From Abelmoschus esculentus (lineage: Eukaryota; Streptophyta; Magnoliopsida; Malvales; Malvaceae), in assembly GCA_035048815.1 (NCBI GenBank), contig JAUCBN010000043.1:935001-999000 (forward strand): 64,000 nucleotides of DNA, given 5' to 3'. The notes below the pieces were generated by a model. That model did not search any database. It was given only the letters and a program-made list of their open reading frames with translations, and was not told where the DNA came from. Below, one piece after another: positions 33,184 through 46,700 of this stretch (positions within the stretch are counted from its first letter, which is position 1; every line of letters begins with the position of its first letter). A program made the position numbers and the translations under genes.

Positions 33184-35217
33184 TTATGTGGCTAATGCCT
33201 CTGATTTGCATATGGGGCATACTTTCTTCACGAGCAGCCACTTTCTTAAGCAACTTGCATGATACTCGTGTCCGCAATCAAGAGTTCCGATTTTCTCTTG
33301 GTTCTTATAATCCTCCTGCAATATTACAAGGACATGGCGTATGTTAGGAGTGAGTGATGTCGTGATGGAAAAACTGTGATGCAAACTAGAACAAAGAAAA
33401 GGATATGTTGTTCAAGCTGGTGTAAGCTAAGCTGTCAGATCTCTTACTTACCAGGCAAATTGTACAAAATTCAGGTCCCTGGTCAACAGTTGCTACTTCT
33501 TCAAGGTTAATATGTGTTGAATACCGTCTGGTTTTCAATTTATGCCTGATGGTTTCATCTGATAAACCCGTGTTAACATTGCCGATCCGCTCTCCCAGAG
33601 CGAGCAACTCCTGTGGTCATTTGGAAAGATCAAGGAAATGGTCAGTATAAATAAATAAAGCCATAACATGCAAGACAAGACAACATTTAATGGGCTTCAT
33701 CATACCTCGTAAGACATGTCTTCTATATCCAAGCGCATATCTCTGTGATGATCAATAAGATTCCCAACTTCATAAAATTCTGGGAACTCGAGTACAGCAA
33801 CTCCCTGCAGCAAGTTAAATGAAAGATATCAGCAATATAAAGTGTCATCCATATATGAGTTCCTTTCTCATAGTTTCAGAAAAGAAAAGAAACGGAAAAA
33901 TGGGCAGAGATAACATCGCACAAATGAAAAACATTACTTACATCAGGTGGGAGAACTCTCAAGTGAGGGAGAATACAGTGTCTCAGAGATGTCTCAGGTA
34001 AAGCACCACTTTCCCAACGAGGATGATATATCCTGAAGCCAGTAGGTGGAACAGGTCCAAAATGTCTACGCCCCACCTCCAAACCATCCTGCGAGGGATT
34101 CATGGTGTTCTGTGAGGCATAACTCGCTGGAAAGCAATAAGGAACTGCAGCTACTTGTGGGTGGACATTATTGCTGTGGCCTCTCACTCCTTCAATAGGT
34201 GGTGCAAGATGATGGAAATTTGGGTTCCGAAGGTCAAGGGGAGAATGTGAGAAGTTTGTGGAACTTCTATGCCTAGTCTCCATAGGTCCACCAACATTGC
34301 TACCTGTAAAAAACAAGCTTAAGGTAATCAGTTTTAAGGTGAAAACATATTCCTATAGGACTTAATTTACATGAACACTGCTTTAAATAAAAAGGAGTAT
34401 ATATTTAGATAGAGAAAGCACCATGCATATAAGGAACAGCAGGAGCCTGAGCCCAAGCTGAGGCACCTCCGTCTGTTATAGTTGGTTGAAAAGGCTGACC
34501 CAAGTAATTTCCCTGAAAATAATGATTGGCATTTTGCATCAAAACAGGATCCACTGCAGTTTCCCCTAATCTGTTCCTCGCACTCCTTTGAGATCCAGCT
34601 TCTCTAATTTGTGGAGGGGAATTTCCCCTATAATGAGACATAGTGAAGGATGCAGGATCCACCGTTCCAACCCCATCAGGATTCCTAATGTTTAATGGTG
34701 TAATGGAGGAACTCGAGCTTGATGAGGCATTGGAGTGCTGAAAATTTCCTGGGATTCCTTCAGAATTCTTTCTCTTATATAAGCCTCTAACATTATCCAT
34801 GAAGTGGGCATTTCTTGCATATTCATCAGCAGACACTCCAATGGGACCATAGTTGCTGGAAGAAGGAATCAGGTCTGTGATTCCATGATTTATGGGAATA
34901 CTGGATGGAGTAGTCGCATAAGGAACATAATAGTTGGATGCACTTCCAGTACCAAGATCAAGATTCGGGGAATGATGATGATGATGAACACCAGGGTACT
35001 GGGGGAACCCATAGAACATACTGTTGTCAAAATGCTCAGTTAAGGGATGCCTATCAACGTTATTTGTGTTCCCGGGAGCTGTCATGGCCATCTGGATATC
35101 AGATGATGGGTAGTTCGTAACACCGCTCAAAAGGAAGCAGGGTTCAGGATGCAGATATCCTTGACCTTGTTGATCCATTTCTAAATCAATAGGACATAAC
35201 ATATTTCTTTGGCCCAT
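33184..35217 (-). CDS. RING-H2 E3 ubiquitin ligase, RHG1A/MBR-like
   Basis: Five coding exons (35217-34422, 34303-33942, 33804-33706, 33610-33452, 33315-33184) give 1548 bp and 515 aa with GT-AG introns. Probable nuclear/cytosolic E3 ligase. The long N-terminus is low-complexity, rich in Asn, Ser, His and Pro (GVHHHHHSPNLDL, an S7 run). Near residue 150 is a conserved block YKRKNSEGIPGNF, typical of the plant RHG1A/ZFP1/MBR2 group. The C-terminal 45 residues are a complete RING-H2: CTIC, then CGHEYHASCLRKWL and CPIC. The start MGQRNMLC is a conserved N-terminus of the group. The gene looks intact; a long intron-bearing 5' leader extends to about 36.7 kb. Substrates are unknown. Confidence 0.92.
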
Positions 35218-36740
35218 GCTGTTCCAATAAAATGTTGTTGCAAATTGTTGCAGCTTCAGAATGAAAAAAAATTAAGAGAAAAACTCAGCTTGGTTCCAAA
35301 TGATAAACCATATAACTATTCAACTAAAATAAAAGGAAAAGATATCTGGCCTACATTATTTTTTCCGTCTCTAAACACATAAAAACAGAACATAAAATGA
35401 AAATACTAGTAAAACTATAAATTTTGAATAATCACAAAGAAACATGAGAAAATGAAACTTTAGCCCATATTCAACCTAAACCTGAAAATGAGAGAAGGAT
35501 TTCCTTTATCCAACTTGAGAGCTGAAAGGCAACACAATCAAACAATGCAAATAAAGCCTTCTCATCTATATTATATTTGGTATTTATTTGGATTTTGTAA
35601 TACATGCTCCTACTTAACCAGAAACATAAAGCATTCTATTCAACCAACGAAAAATAACAAAACATTTAAAGAATATCAACAAATCCACTTTATCTATTAT
35701 GTAGTCCATCATTTTAACATGGTCTAGAAAAAGACTTCCAAAAGCAAGTAAAAACAATTTTCCCACCAATGACAAGAGATTAAAAAATATTAAATTCCAT
35801 GGAAACAGGCATTCTCTTAAAACAAAAATGTTTTTTTACATTTCTCAACTCCCAAAGTTCTAAATGCGATTTTTCCACCCATACCATTCATATATCTCTT
35901 TCCTCAAATCATCAACAACAACAAAAAAGAAATAACTCATCACCATGATCTAACCTTAAATTTTCCCCGAATGACAAATCGGAAAAAAATTATACTTTCA
36001 ATCAACAGAATTGTCTATATGAAGCTAGGGAGGGGATTTTTTAGTCTCCTGTAAAAATCTATAGAAGTTGCTAGTTAAAAAATCCCAATTATTGTTAAAA
36101 TTTTCAAAAAGAAACAAAATTAGACTCAGATCTTTTCTTCACAGTTATCCCCAATCCTAAAGAGAACCCAACAAATCATCCTGGCAAGCTTCTCCTCTGA
36201 TTATAACTTCTAAGAAACCAAACAAAAAAACAATAATTATAGAAAGAGAAAAATTCAAAAATACATACATTAATTTCCAAAAACGTGTTAACTCGTTGAA
36301 TACCCAATACTCAGAAAACAATTACCAACCCAAATTCTTCAAAACGGCATGCAAATTCAAAACGTAAAAGAAAAATAAAGGAAGAACCGAGTTTTGACTT
36401 CGTCGTACCTTATAATCATAACAGAGAACCACCTGCTTAAGTCAAAGCAACCTAGAATTTATATCAAAGCAACATAGAAAAACTATAAGCGTTTTCGTTA
36501 ATCAAAACCGCATTAAACATAATTTAGGCAATATGTAACCCTAAGAATTCAATGATTTCCGTGCAAATAAACAAATCTGTCGAAAAATTAAAAAAAAATA
36601 GAGATACTAACCGAATTGAATCAAAATTAGGGGGAAACAAACAACGGGCGATCGAGATAACTGAGAAACTTTATATTAATTTAGAACAAAAATAAAGAGA
36701 GAAAGAGACGAAGACAGAATTCTACTTTTATAAACAGAAT
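35218..36740 (-). other. Presumed 5' leader and introns of the RING gene
   Basis: No other ORF is supported. On the minus strand a TATA-like TTTATAAAAG occurs at about 36725-36735, followed by a GA/CT-rich leader. Possible donors (AAG|GTACGA near 36408; TCG|GTTAGT near 36613) suggest one or two leader introns. RNA evidence would be needed to place them. Confidence 0.4.
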
Positions 36741-38557
36741 TTGTTTTTCTTTTCTTCTTTTTAGTTATTTTTAACCGCCAAATAAAATATACTCCATGTA
36801 ATAATTAATTTCCTTTTAATCACGTTTTTCTTACTCGATTAATTTATATTCGATATATTAAAGATCTATATAAAAAAATTAATTTACGTTATTTTTTATA
36901 ATGTTAAAGTTCGAATATTTAATTTTATTTAAATTATTTTTAAATTCATATAAGAATTTAATGTCTAATTTTAACAAATCAATTAATAATTAACAATTAT
37001 TTTTTATGACATAAGTGTAATAATTATAGATTTATTTATACTAAAAGAAATAGATATTAATTTGGTAAAAAAAATTGATATCTTGTTCAAAGATATCTAG
37101 ATATTTTATATGATAATAAAATAACCACTATTAAGTTATAAAAATAAATTATTGCATTTAATGAAACACTTAATAACCAATTAAATCAAAATTATTTGTA
37201 TTAACTGAATATATTTTAATAAATAATTTATTATTAATTGATAAAATAAGTGATCAAAATGTAATTTTATAAATATGAGTGGTAAAAAGAATCATTTGGT
37301 TAAAAAATGGGTCTCGTGGTCAAACTCCTGAGTCAAAGTTTGACCACAGCTAACATACAACGTTTTCATCATTTTCTTTTTCCTAATTTATTCAACTATT
37401 GAAGAGGATAGGATTTGAGGAGGTGGAATGGGCATATTCTTGGATTCCTACTTGGAAATGCTTTCGGATTTCAACACATTTTGGGAAAGTGGGTCCAATA
37501 ATTTTCCTAACACAAAAAGCATAAAAATAATTAAAATAATTTTTTACGGTAAGATATTTTTTTATAATAAATATACTTAAAAAAACATAGTAAAGAAAAT
37601 GGTGGTGGGGGATTCTTAATATTGAATGAAATAATGATGGAAACATCAAAGCTAATTTGGTACTATATTTAATTTCAACTCCTAAATTAATTGCTTAATT
37701 ATTATGTTAAGGTTTAAAGCTAAGGCATTGTGAGCAAAGATTAAGGCCATAGATTCTTTAAACCGGGTGTAAATTGTTTATCTTTTTTTCATATTTTTAT
37801 TCGTACTTCTGCTTTAAATTAGAGAGTTTAGGATATAGAGTTTAAGGTTTTAAGTTAGAGGTTGTGGTTAGAAAATTAAGGGTAGAGTGTATTTTTTATG
37901 GGGTAGGTTTTGCCATCAGCTCGAAATCGGTTACAGGCTGTAACAACTGCATGCCTCAACTAACAAAGATCAGCATAAAACTAGCACAGATCCTTCAACA
38001 GTCGACACAGCAACCGACATAAAGCAGAAGCAGCAGTTGAAGGGGAATTTTAATTGAATTCCTTGTTTAATTTGCTTAGTTCATCTAGAGTTGATTACTT
38101 AGTTGCCATGAAAATGTGAACGAATTTAAAGTGATTTTCTTATATAATCCCAAAGTTCATGATAAATTCCAAAGTTAAAGCACCTAGCTTGATTCTTTTT
38201 ACTAGTACAATGACTAAATAGATCCACTTAATACTAATCGGACTATTTTGAACCATAGTTTCACCTAAATTTCAATTTTCAACTCAATAACATAACCAGT
38301 AGCATAAGATAATAGACAGGTACAATCACCTGAAAACTGCATCATCTTATTATATATAAGTTATTAGTTTGCAGCCCTTAAATATTCCCTACCTTACATT
38401 CTTCAAAGTCATTATCAAATAGACCGTAGGACAGAATAAGAGATTAGACAGCAAGAAAGCAACTTGGAAGAAACTCTATCCCCAAGCAAAGACTGAACCA
38501 CATTAAAGGAAGCATCAAGGAGAGAAAAAGGGGTAGTGCTTACCCCGAAATGCCTAT
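36741..38557. other. Intergenic, RING gene to CARB
   Basis: AT-rich and without an ORF of substance apart from the W-box inverted repeat. The last 200-250 bp is likely CARB 3' UTR on the minus strand. Confidence 0.5.
37316..37347. promoter_or_regulatory. Inverted repeat with clustered W-box cores
   Basis: GTGGTCAAAC and GTTTGACCAC form perfect 10-bp inverted arms around a 12-nt loop that itself holds another GTCAA. That is three TTGAC cores in 32 bp, the WRKY target. It lies about 600 bp upstream of the presumed RING-gene TATA box. Confidence 0.4.
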
Positions 38558-41500
38558 TCAATCCATAGAGGATGTACTAGACAGTAAATTTTTGCTCTGC
38601 CCTTCCTCTGTCTCAGTATCAAAGAAGTCCTGAAGTGCAATCATGTTAATGGTACTTGACTTCAAGCTTTTGATTGCTTCTGCACTTGCCAAGGCTCCAT
38701 CAACGGTTGTTATTATAGGAACCTTGTAAGCAAGGGCCATTCTCCTCAACTGCCGACCATCAATCTGATCAAGTGCATCAAAAGAGCTCGTGATAACCAT
38801 CAACTGGATTTGTCCATTAGCAACCATATCACCAGCATGAGGCCGCCCCTCGTGCAATTTCAGCACTCGTTCCACTGGGATACCTTTTAGTTCAAGAAAG
38901 TGAGCTGTCCCAGATGTTGAAACGATATGGAATCCCAGACCCAAGAAAGCTTTTGCAATTCTTTCAAGATAGGGCTTTGTCAAGTCATTTAAGCTGAGGA
39001 AAACCGTGCCAGAAAGTGGTAGCCTCTGCCCGGCAGCAATCTGGGCTTTTGCAAATGCTATTGCAAACTCAAAGTCAATGCCCATCACCTCACCAGTACT
39101 TTTCATTTCAGGACCCAGCAACACATCACAGCCTTGGAACTTCTCAAATGGAAGAACAGCTTCCTTAACTGACACATGTTTTGGAGTCACCTCTTTTGTA
39201 AAATCTAGATCATTAAGCGACTTTCCTGACATAACAAGAGCAGCATATTTAGCCAGTGGGTGCCCAATTGCCTTAGAAACGAAAGGTACAGTGCGGGAAG
39301 CACGGGGATTTGCCTCAAGTAAGAAAACATCACCGGATGCTGTGATTGCATACTGACAGTTCATGAGCCCGCAAACATTTAGCCTCTTTGCCAGTTTTGT
39401 AGTCCATGACCTTATAGTATCTAAGCAAGAAGATGAGATAGTTTGAGTGGGAATAGAGCAGGCAGAGTCACCGGAATGGACCCCAGCCTGCTCAATGTGC
39501 TCCATTATCCCTCCAATCACCACATTACCATGTGAATCAGCAAGTGCATCAACATCAATCTCGATTGCATCAGATAAGTACCTGTCTATCAATACAGGCC
39601 GTTCTGGGTCCACCTCAACAGCATTCTCTAGATATGTCACAAGTTTTTCATCATTATATACGATCTCCATTGCTCGGCCACCCAATACATATGAAGGTCG
39701 GACAACCACCGGATAACCTATATCTTTTGCAATGGCAAGAGCATCATCTTCACTCTTGGCAATCCCTCCTTTTGGCTGTTCAATCTTTAACTCCTTAAGG
39801 ATTGCATTGAACCTCTCTCTGTCCTCAGCTGCATCAATCGAATCTGGTGATGTACCCCATATGCGAACATGCCCAGATCCGCTGGAAGATAAAGGCCGAT
39901 GCTTATCTAAGTAATGCTGGATGGGTAGAGCCAGCTTAAGTGGTGTTTGACCTCCAAACTGGACAATGATGCCATCAGGTTTTTCTAAATCAATAACGTT
40001 TAGAACATCTTCAACCGTCAGGGGCTCAAAGTAAAGACGATCACTGGTATCGTAATCTGTGGATACAGTTTCAGGATTTGAATTCATCATAATTGTCTCA
40101 AATCCAGCAACCTGCAAAGAGGAAAATCACAAAAAAAGAGATTGGACAGAAAAAGGATCAGCAAATTTATCAAAATATTGAAATCGCCATAAACAGCTTC
40201 AGATTAGTGAATGTGTGTAAGCATAAACAGGAAATAGGGAATGTAAACCTGAAGGGCATATGATGTATGGCAACAGCAGTAGTCAAACTCAATCCCCTGA
40301 CCAATACGATTTGGTCCTCCACCCAAAATCAAAACCTTCTTCTTTCCAGTAGGAGCTGACTCACATTCGAAATCATAAGAGGAATACATATAAGGAGTAT
40401 TGGCCTCAAACTCTGCAGCACATGTATCTACCCTCTTATATGCCGGAACAACTCCTAAAGATACCCGTCTTTTCCGAACTTCTTCCTCTGAAGACTTGGT
40501 GGCAAACGCTATCTGCTTATCACTGAAACCTCTCTTTTTGACTTCATTAAATTCATCCTTTGTCAGATCAGACAAACTTCGGGACAAAAGATACTGCTCC
40601 ACATCCACTAATTCTTTAAACTGAGCGAGAAACCATTTGTCAATGAAACTCAGCTCATATATTTCATCTACTTTCATCCCTTTCTTCATTGCAGCATATA
40701 CAGCATGGATTCGTTCAGGGCTGGGGACTCTGAGACTATATTTCAATTGATCCCAATCCCAGTCAAGTTCTTTGACCTCAGCACATCCCCATCCAGAGTA
40801 ACCACATTCCAGCGACCGAACTGCCTTCTGAAAGGATTCCTGAAATGTGCGTCCTAGGGCCATGGATTCACCAACAGATTTCATCTGAGTTGTCAATATT
40901 GGTGGAGAACCAGGGAATTTCTCAAACGCAAACCGTGGGATCTGCATCATTAGGGTAGATGAGAAACTTTATAAAATAAAAAGAACTTATCAGCTGATAA
41001 TATAAAATCGCAGGCGAGTAAACAAAACAGTGGATGCTAGCTAAATCCAAGCACAAGATTGTTCTCCTCAAAAGGGCAATTGAAACACACAGTTTAATAT
41101 TCTAGACTATTGTTCCTTCTATAATGTTGGATATCTTTTAGGATAAGAATCCTATTAAGTAGGAATTATCAAATCCTATTTTCTAGGATTTCTTTTAGAG
41201 AGTTCTTTTAGGAGTTTTATTTATTTATTTAGTTTATCTCTTAATTGATAAGAGATCTATTCTATTTAGTCTTTTTTATTCTCTAAGTCTTTTGTAACAA
41301 GGAAGCCTATATATAACTTCCTTTTCATCTTAATAAACATACGACAGAGTATACTTTTTCTACTCTGATTTACATGGTATCAGGTTAGAACGATCCTCAA
41401 GTCCCGAGTCAGTATTCTTTGTCTCGGCTTTCTTGTTCTTTTCCTCCTTCATCTATCTTTTCTTGAAAGATGGTTCATCCAAATCCATCTTCATCTGCAA

Positions 41501-43667
41501 TTAGCTCCCCAAATACCTCATCTCCGTCAAAACTTTCAATTTCTGATTCATCTCTATCCCCTATCACCACCTATAAGTTGAATGGTCATAACTATCTTGC
41601 CTGGTCACAATCTGTCAGGCTCTATATCACTGGCAGAAGAAAAGAAGACTATCTCTCGGAGTCCATGGCTATTCCAGATGCAACAGATCCAAGATATAGT
41701 TCGTGGATGAGCGAGAATACCATGATTATGTCATGGTTAATAAATTCGATGATTCCAGCAGCAAGGGATACCTACTCTAGTGCTGATAACACTTCAGAGC
41801 TATTTGGAGTAAAAAATCAGATTAAGAATCTTCGACAAGGGGAGATGTCGGTTATACAGTACTATGGTGCACTGAATAAGTGCTGGCAGCAAGTTGATCT
41901 CTATGAAAATATTGACTGGAGGTGCCAGGAAGATAGGAATTTTGATAACATTCAGAAGAATCAAAGGAGAGTGTTTCAGCTTTTGTATGGATTGAATGTT
42001 GAATATGATGGGGTAAGGGGAAGAATTTTATCCTCTAAACCACTTCCTTTGGTTCCAGAGGTTTTCTCAGATATTGATAAGAGATCTATTCTATTTAGTC
42101 TTCTTTATTCTCTAAGTCTCTTGTAACAAGGAAGCCTATATATAACTTCCTTTTTATCTTAATAAACATACGACAGAGTATACTTTTTCTACTCTGATTT
42201 ACATATAAGATGCATAATCATGTTGTAATTGAATGGTCTTAAGCATTAAATAAAGAAACCGCAATTCTCTTAGTTTTCATTGTTGGGAAATAAAACACGC
42301 TTTTCTTAACTACTTTTAAACCGACAAAGCACCCAAAGAAACAAACTCCTCACCTTAGTCACCACATAATCAATCGAAGGCTCAAAACTTGCTGGAGTCT
42401 TCTTGGTAATATCATTAGGAATCTGATCCAATGTATATCCAACTGACAACTTAGCAGCCATTTTTGCAATAGGAAACCCCGTAGCTTTTGAAGCCAAAGC
42501 AGAACTTCTCGAAACCCTTGGATTCATCTCAATGACCATAACTTCACCATCAATAGGGTTAACAGCAAATTGCACATTTGAACCTCCACACTCCACACCA
42601 ATCTCCCTAATAATCTTAACACTATAGTCTCTCAACCTCTGATACTCCTTGTCAGTCAAGGTATGTGCCGGTGCCACAGTAATGGAATCCCCAGTATGCA
42701 CTCCCATTGGATCAATATTCTCAATTGAACAAATGATCACAACATTATCGGCCAAATCCCTCATGACTTCCAACTCATATTCTTTCCATCCCAGCAACGA
42801 TTTCTCAACTAAAACCTGGGATGTCAAGCTAGCAGCTAAACCCGACTTACAAATAGCCTCGAATTCTTCCTTATTATAAGCTATCCCACCCCCTGTACCT
42901 CCTAAAGTAAACGCTGGCCTAATGATCAACGGGAACTCCCCGATTTCACTTGCTATTTGGAAACATTCATCTAAAGTGTTCCCTATCCCTGAAGGTGGAG
43001 TCTTTATACCTATATTTTTCATAGCTTGCTTGAACAAATCACGGTCCTCGGCTTTTTTGATGGCGCCAAGCTTCGCTCCTATTAACTCCACGCCGTACTT
43101 CTCCAAAACCCCGGATTCTGCTAAAGCAACAGCGAGGTTCAAGGCGGTTTGGCCACCCATTGTCGGTAAAAGCGCGTCGGGACGTTCTTTCTCGAGGATT
43201 TGTTCGACTAATTCAGGCGTCATGGGAGTTATGTAAGTCCGGTCAGCCATATCCGGGTCGGTCATGATGGTAGCCGGGTTGGAGTTTATCAAAACAACAT
43301 CATACCCTTCTTCCCTCAACGCTTTGCATGCTTGGGTACCCGAGTAATCAAACTCACAAGCTTGGCCGATGACGATGGGACCAGCTCCGAGGATCATGAT
43401 CTTTTTCAAATCCGTCCTTTTGCCCACATTGAGACCCTTTTCTTCCGTGGAAGCAGTGGAACTCGCCCGGACGGACATGCGTTGTGCCTGCGTGGGAGAG
43501 AGGCGGCGTTGCGATTTCCATGCACGGAGGTGGAAAGCGTTGGGCTTTGGATTGGATGATGAAAGGAAGAAAAAAGGAGGGAAGTTGAATGATTTGGGAA
43601 GGATGGGGTTGGAGAAAGAAGAGAAACGGCATGTCGAAGATGAATTGAAGCTTTTGCAGCAGCTCAT
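38558..43667 (-). CDS. CARB: Carbamoyl-phosphate synthase large chain, plastidic
   Basis: Makes carbamoyl phosphate from bicarbonate, ATP and ammonia delivered by the small subunit, feeding pyrimidine and arginine synthesis in the plastid. Three exons (43667-42354, 40941-40249, 40111-38558) give 3561 bp and 1186 aa, one short of the Arabidopsis protein as I recall it. Residues 1-75 are a Ser/Arg-rich transit peptide. Two ATP-grasp halves follow: [46 protein letters not shown], then [46 protein letters not shown]. The C-terminal MGS-like allosteric domain holds [15 protein letters not shown]. The start MSCCKSF is the first ATG; further upstream codons have none. Intron 1 (1412 bp) holds a Copia insertion in the opposite direction. 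Intact. Confidence 0.96.
41470..42126 (+). pseudogene. Copia gag fragment
   Basis: 218 codons. It has a Ser-rich start, then the Copia gag N-terminal block with [19 protein letters not shown] and [18 protein letters not shown], then [17 protein letters not shown] and [15 protein letters not shown]. Compared with family members it lacks residues around the TYSS..NTSELF join. At about 42073 the frame leaves gag (EVFSDI) and continues in the 3' LTR until its stop, so the last 18 residues or so are not gag. Confidence 0.85.
42073..42203 (+). repeat. Truncated 3' LTR of the Copia element
   Basis: Matches 41244-41374 over its full 131 bp with three differences (near 42104, 42121, 42156). The missing first 119 bp mark the deletion breakpoint. 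Confidence 0.88.
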
Positions 43668-43754
43668 CGTCAGTGATTGTTTTACGCCGAGTTCGCTTAG
43701 ATATGGTGCGGCTGCTCGTAGTGAAGTCCTATAGAAGAAGCTAGACCCTGACAA

Positions 43755-46700
43755 AGGGGAGGATTTAATTAGGGTTTGTTTGACGTTACCTTTTTGTTAT
43801 GCTGCTGCTTTACTTTTTTGTCAGTTGTGTTGTTTAAATGACACTTTTTCATTGGCTGGGATGGAGACATAGTTTTAATCTGGTTCAAAATATTTTTTTC
43901 TTTTATCAAAAAATAATTTAAAATAACCGTAAACCCTAAACCCTAAATATCTGAGTCCTTTAACCTATTTTAAAACATAATTTTTATTTATTTATTTTTA
44001 TAATATAATTTTTATTTGTTTTTGCGTTAATTTAATATTTGTGAAACGATCATCACAACTTATATTAATTTATATAAAAATGAATGTTATATTCATATAA
44101 AATATTGTTTTTTTAGGTCTTGTGCTTAGAGCGTGTTATATTATACATGTTTTATATTTTTAATAGAATTTATATTTTATTAAAAAATCATATTTAGGGT
44201 ATGTAACTTTTAGTATTATTTTAATTTTAAGCTATACTTTATTGATATACTTAAAATCAAAATATTGAAATAATAACAAGCGTTGGGTGTAATGGCAAGG
44301 CACATTACTCTTTCAAGAAGAAAATTTCAGTTCAAATCTTATAAAAAATATTATTAAAAAAGAGAATCAAAAATCTCGAACATAAACTATCACATAATGA
44401 ACATATAATTTATCAAAAAAAAATATCGAAATAATAAAAAGAATGTTTCATTTTGTGATCATGTTATTTGGAATTTTAATAATTGGAGTAGTGGGCCATG
44501 GGATGGGTCTTCAAGGGACACAGGGTAAAGTATGATGGATACCTAGTGATTTGTTTTTATATAAATTTTTTTATGGGTAAAAAAACGTATACATTTGTGC
44601 CACGTGGTTGAAAGATATATTATAAGGGTGTGATATTAAATTTTTTTAAATATTTAATATTAAATTTATTAAATTATTTTTAATTAAGATTGAATTGATA
44701 AAAATCTATAGGTTTTGAGGATCAAATTGTTAGTATATCGTACCGTAATTTTATTTGTCGTAAAATGTTAACTAACAGGTTAAATTGTATAATATTTTTT
44801 TAAAATACGATATTTATTATCAAGTTTATAATTAAGTAAATATACGATATATTTTACCTTTAAATTTAAATAAAATATTAAAATAGAATATTAAGAAAAT
44901 AAAAAGTATCTCAATATGAGATTAAAGATAAAATACTCGTATTTGTTATTTTATATAAATTTGAATCTTAATATAAGAATATAATATTTTTATTTAATAA
45001 ATAAAATAAAACATTATTAGTTAAAATTCGAAGACATTTAAAACGAATATGTTGCTGCTACGATTTGCTTTTGCATATGTCCGATTATTGTTTGTAAATA
45101 TGTTCGTTTAACATTTGTAGACATATTCATTTAACATTCGTAAATATATTCGTTTAAAATTTGTAAACATCTTCATTTAACATTTCTAAATATATTTGTT
45201 TAACATTCGTAAAATATATTATTTTTGTTTAAGATGGAAATGGACGAAATATTGTGAAAAAAATTATTTCCCGATATATGATTTTTTTTAAATTATTCTC
45301 AAATTATTGATGTTTTTACAGTAAAAATAAGTCGGATTCATTAGAATCCGACTATAAATAGTGTCTGGATTAAAAAAATAAAAACATTATTTAAAGTCGA
45401 GACCTCTTGCCACCGACTTTAGTGTTTTTTTTACTATTCAAAGTCGGAGCCTCTTGCTCCCGACTTTAATTTTTAATCTAAAAAAATAAATTACTATTAA
45501 AAATCGAATTCTAATGAATCCAATTTCACTTTTACTGTAAAAACATCGATAATTTGAGAAATAATTTAAAAATCATATATTAAGAAATAATTTTTTTCAT
45601 AATATTTTTATATTTTTGTTTAAGATGAATATTATATTAATAATTTAATATAAATATTAAGTAACGAATTTTTGTACTTCTCTGACGTTATTGCATACAT
45701 CATGATCCTCTCTCTACAAATAAAAGAGAAATAAACGTATAAACGTTAAATTTTAAGAATTTTTTTGAAATAATCAAATTAAAAATAAATTTTGAATATA
45801 TAATCTTCGACTTTATTTTGAATTTTATATTTTCTTAAGGTATAGGTAAAAAATTATCATGTATACATAATATTTTTTAAAAAATAAAAAAAAAATAAAA
45901 CCTTAAACCGTTTTTTACGGATGATATTCTCCTAATATTAAATTCTACTTTTAAAATAAAATGTTTAAATAACCAATATATTTAACAGAGTCCAAATTTT
46001 AACTACCCATCATTATTATCTATTAAACACATTTATCATTCATCAATATCATTATTCACCATTTATTACTAATAAAAACAAATAAAAATACTATTTGCCC
46101 AAGAAAAATGTTTCTTGATAAAAAAAATATTTTTTTACTTCGATTTATAATTATTTAAAATTTATTGTAAATAAAAATATAAAAAATATATTTTAGAAAT
46201 TTTTGATAAAGAAATTTTTAAATATCTATTTTAAAAAAATTAATTATTTAATATAATTATAATTAAATTTTAAAATATTTAATTTAAAATGATAATAGGC
46301 CTGTTCGATATTTTCTCGTACAAGATTTCAAATTAAATAATATTTATATCTTTAATGATATTAATTTAATTAAAACTTTTTAGATTAGAATTTAAATTAA
46401 ATAAAATAATAATTAATTATGTATTTATAATTTTTTATATAGAAAATATACTTTTGGAATATAAATAGAGGTGTTCCAAATGTATAAGGGTGCTTCTAAT
46501 TTTATATTCAGATTAAAAGTATATTTTTCGTGTAAAAAGTATTTTCATTCAAAGTATAAACCAATTTAATAATTAATGATTGAATTAAAAATGTTAAAAC
46601 AACATATAAAATTAATAAATTTATTCGTGAATGTAAACAAATAAGAATAAAAATAACGTAATTAAATTTATTCGTGAAAGTAAACAAATAAAATATATTT

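Larger units (their letters stand above)
41125..42203 (+). mobile_element. Internally deleted Copia element in CARB intron 1
   Basis: 1079 bp, antisense to CARB, with a perfect 5-bp target-site duplication TATAA (41120-41124, 42204-42208). The 5' LTR is 41125-41374 (starts TGTTGGATATC, ends TGATTTACA). A tRNA-iMet PBS (TGGTATCAGG) follows directly. A gag fragment then runs straight into the last 131 bp of the 3' LTR; the rest of gag, all of pol and the first half of the 3' LTR are gone. The shared 131 bp of LTR differ at 3 positions by eye, so it is older than the 13.8 kb element. Because the duplication is intact, the deletion arose within the element. Confidence 0.9.

Noticed and set aside
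38800..43734. Plus-strand open frames over CARB
   Set aside because: Antisense shadows of a conserved GC-richer coding sequence.
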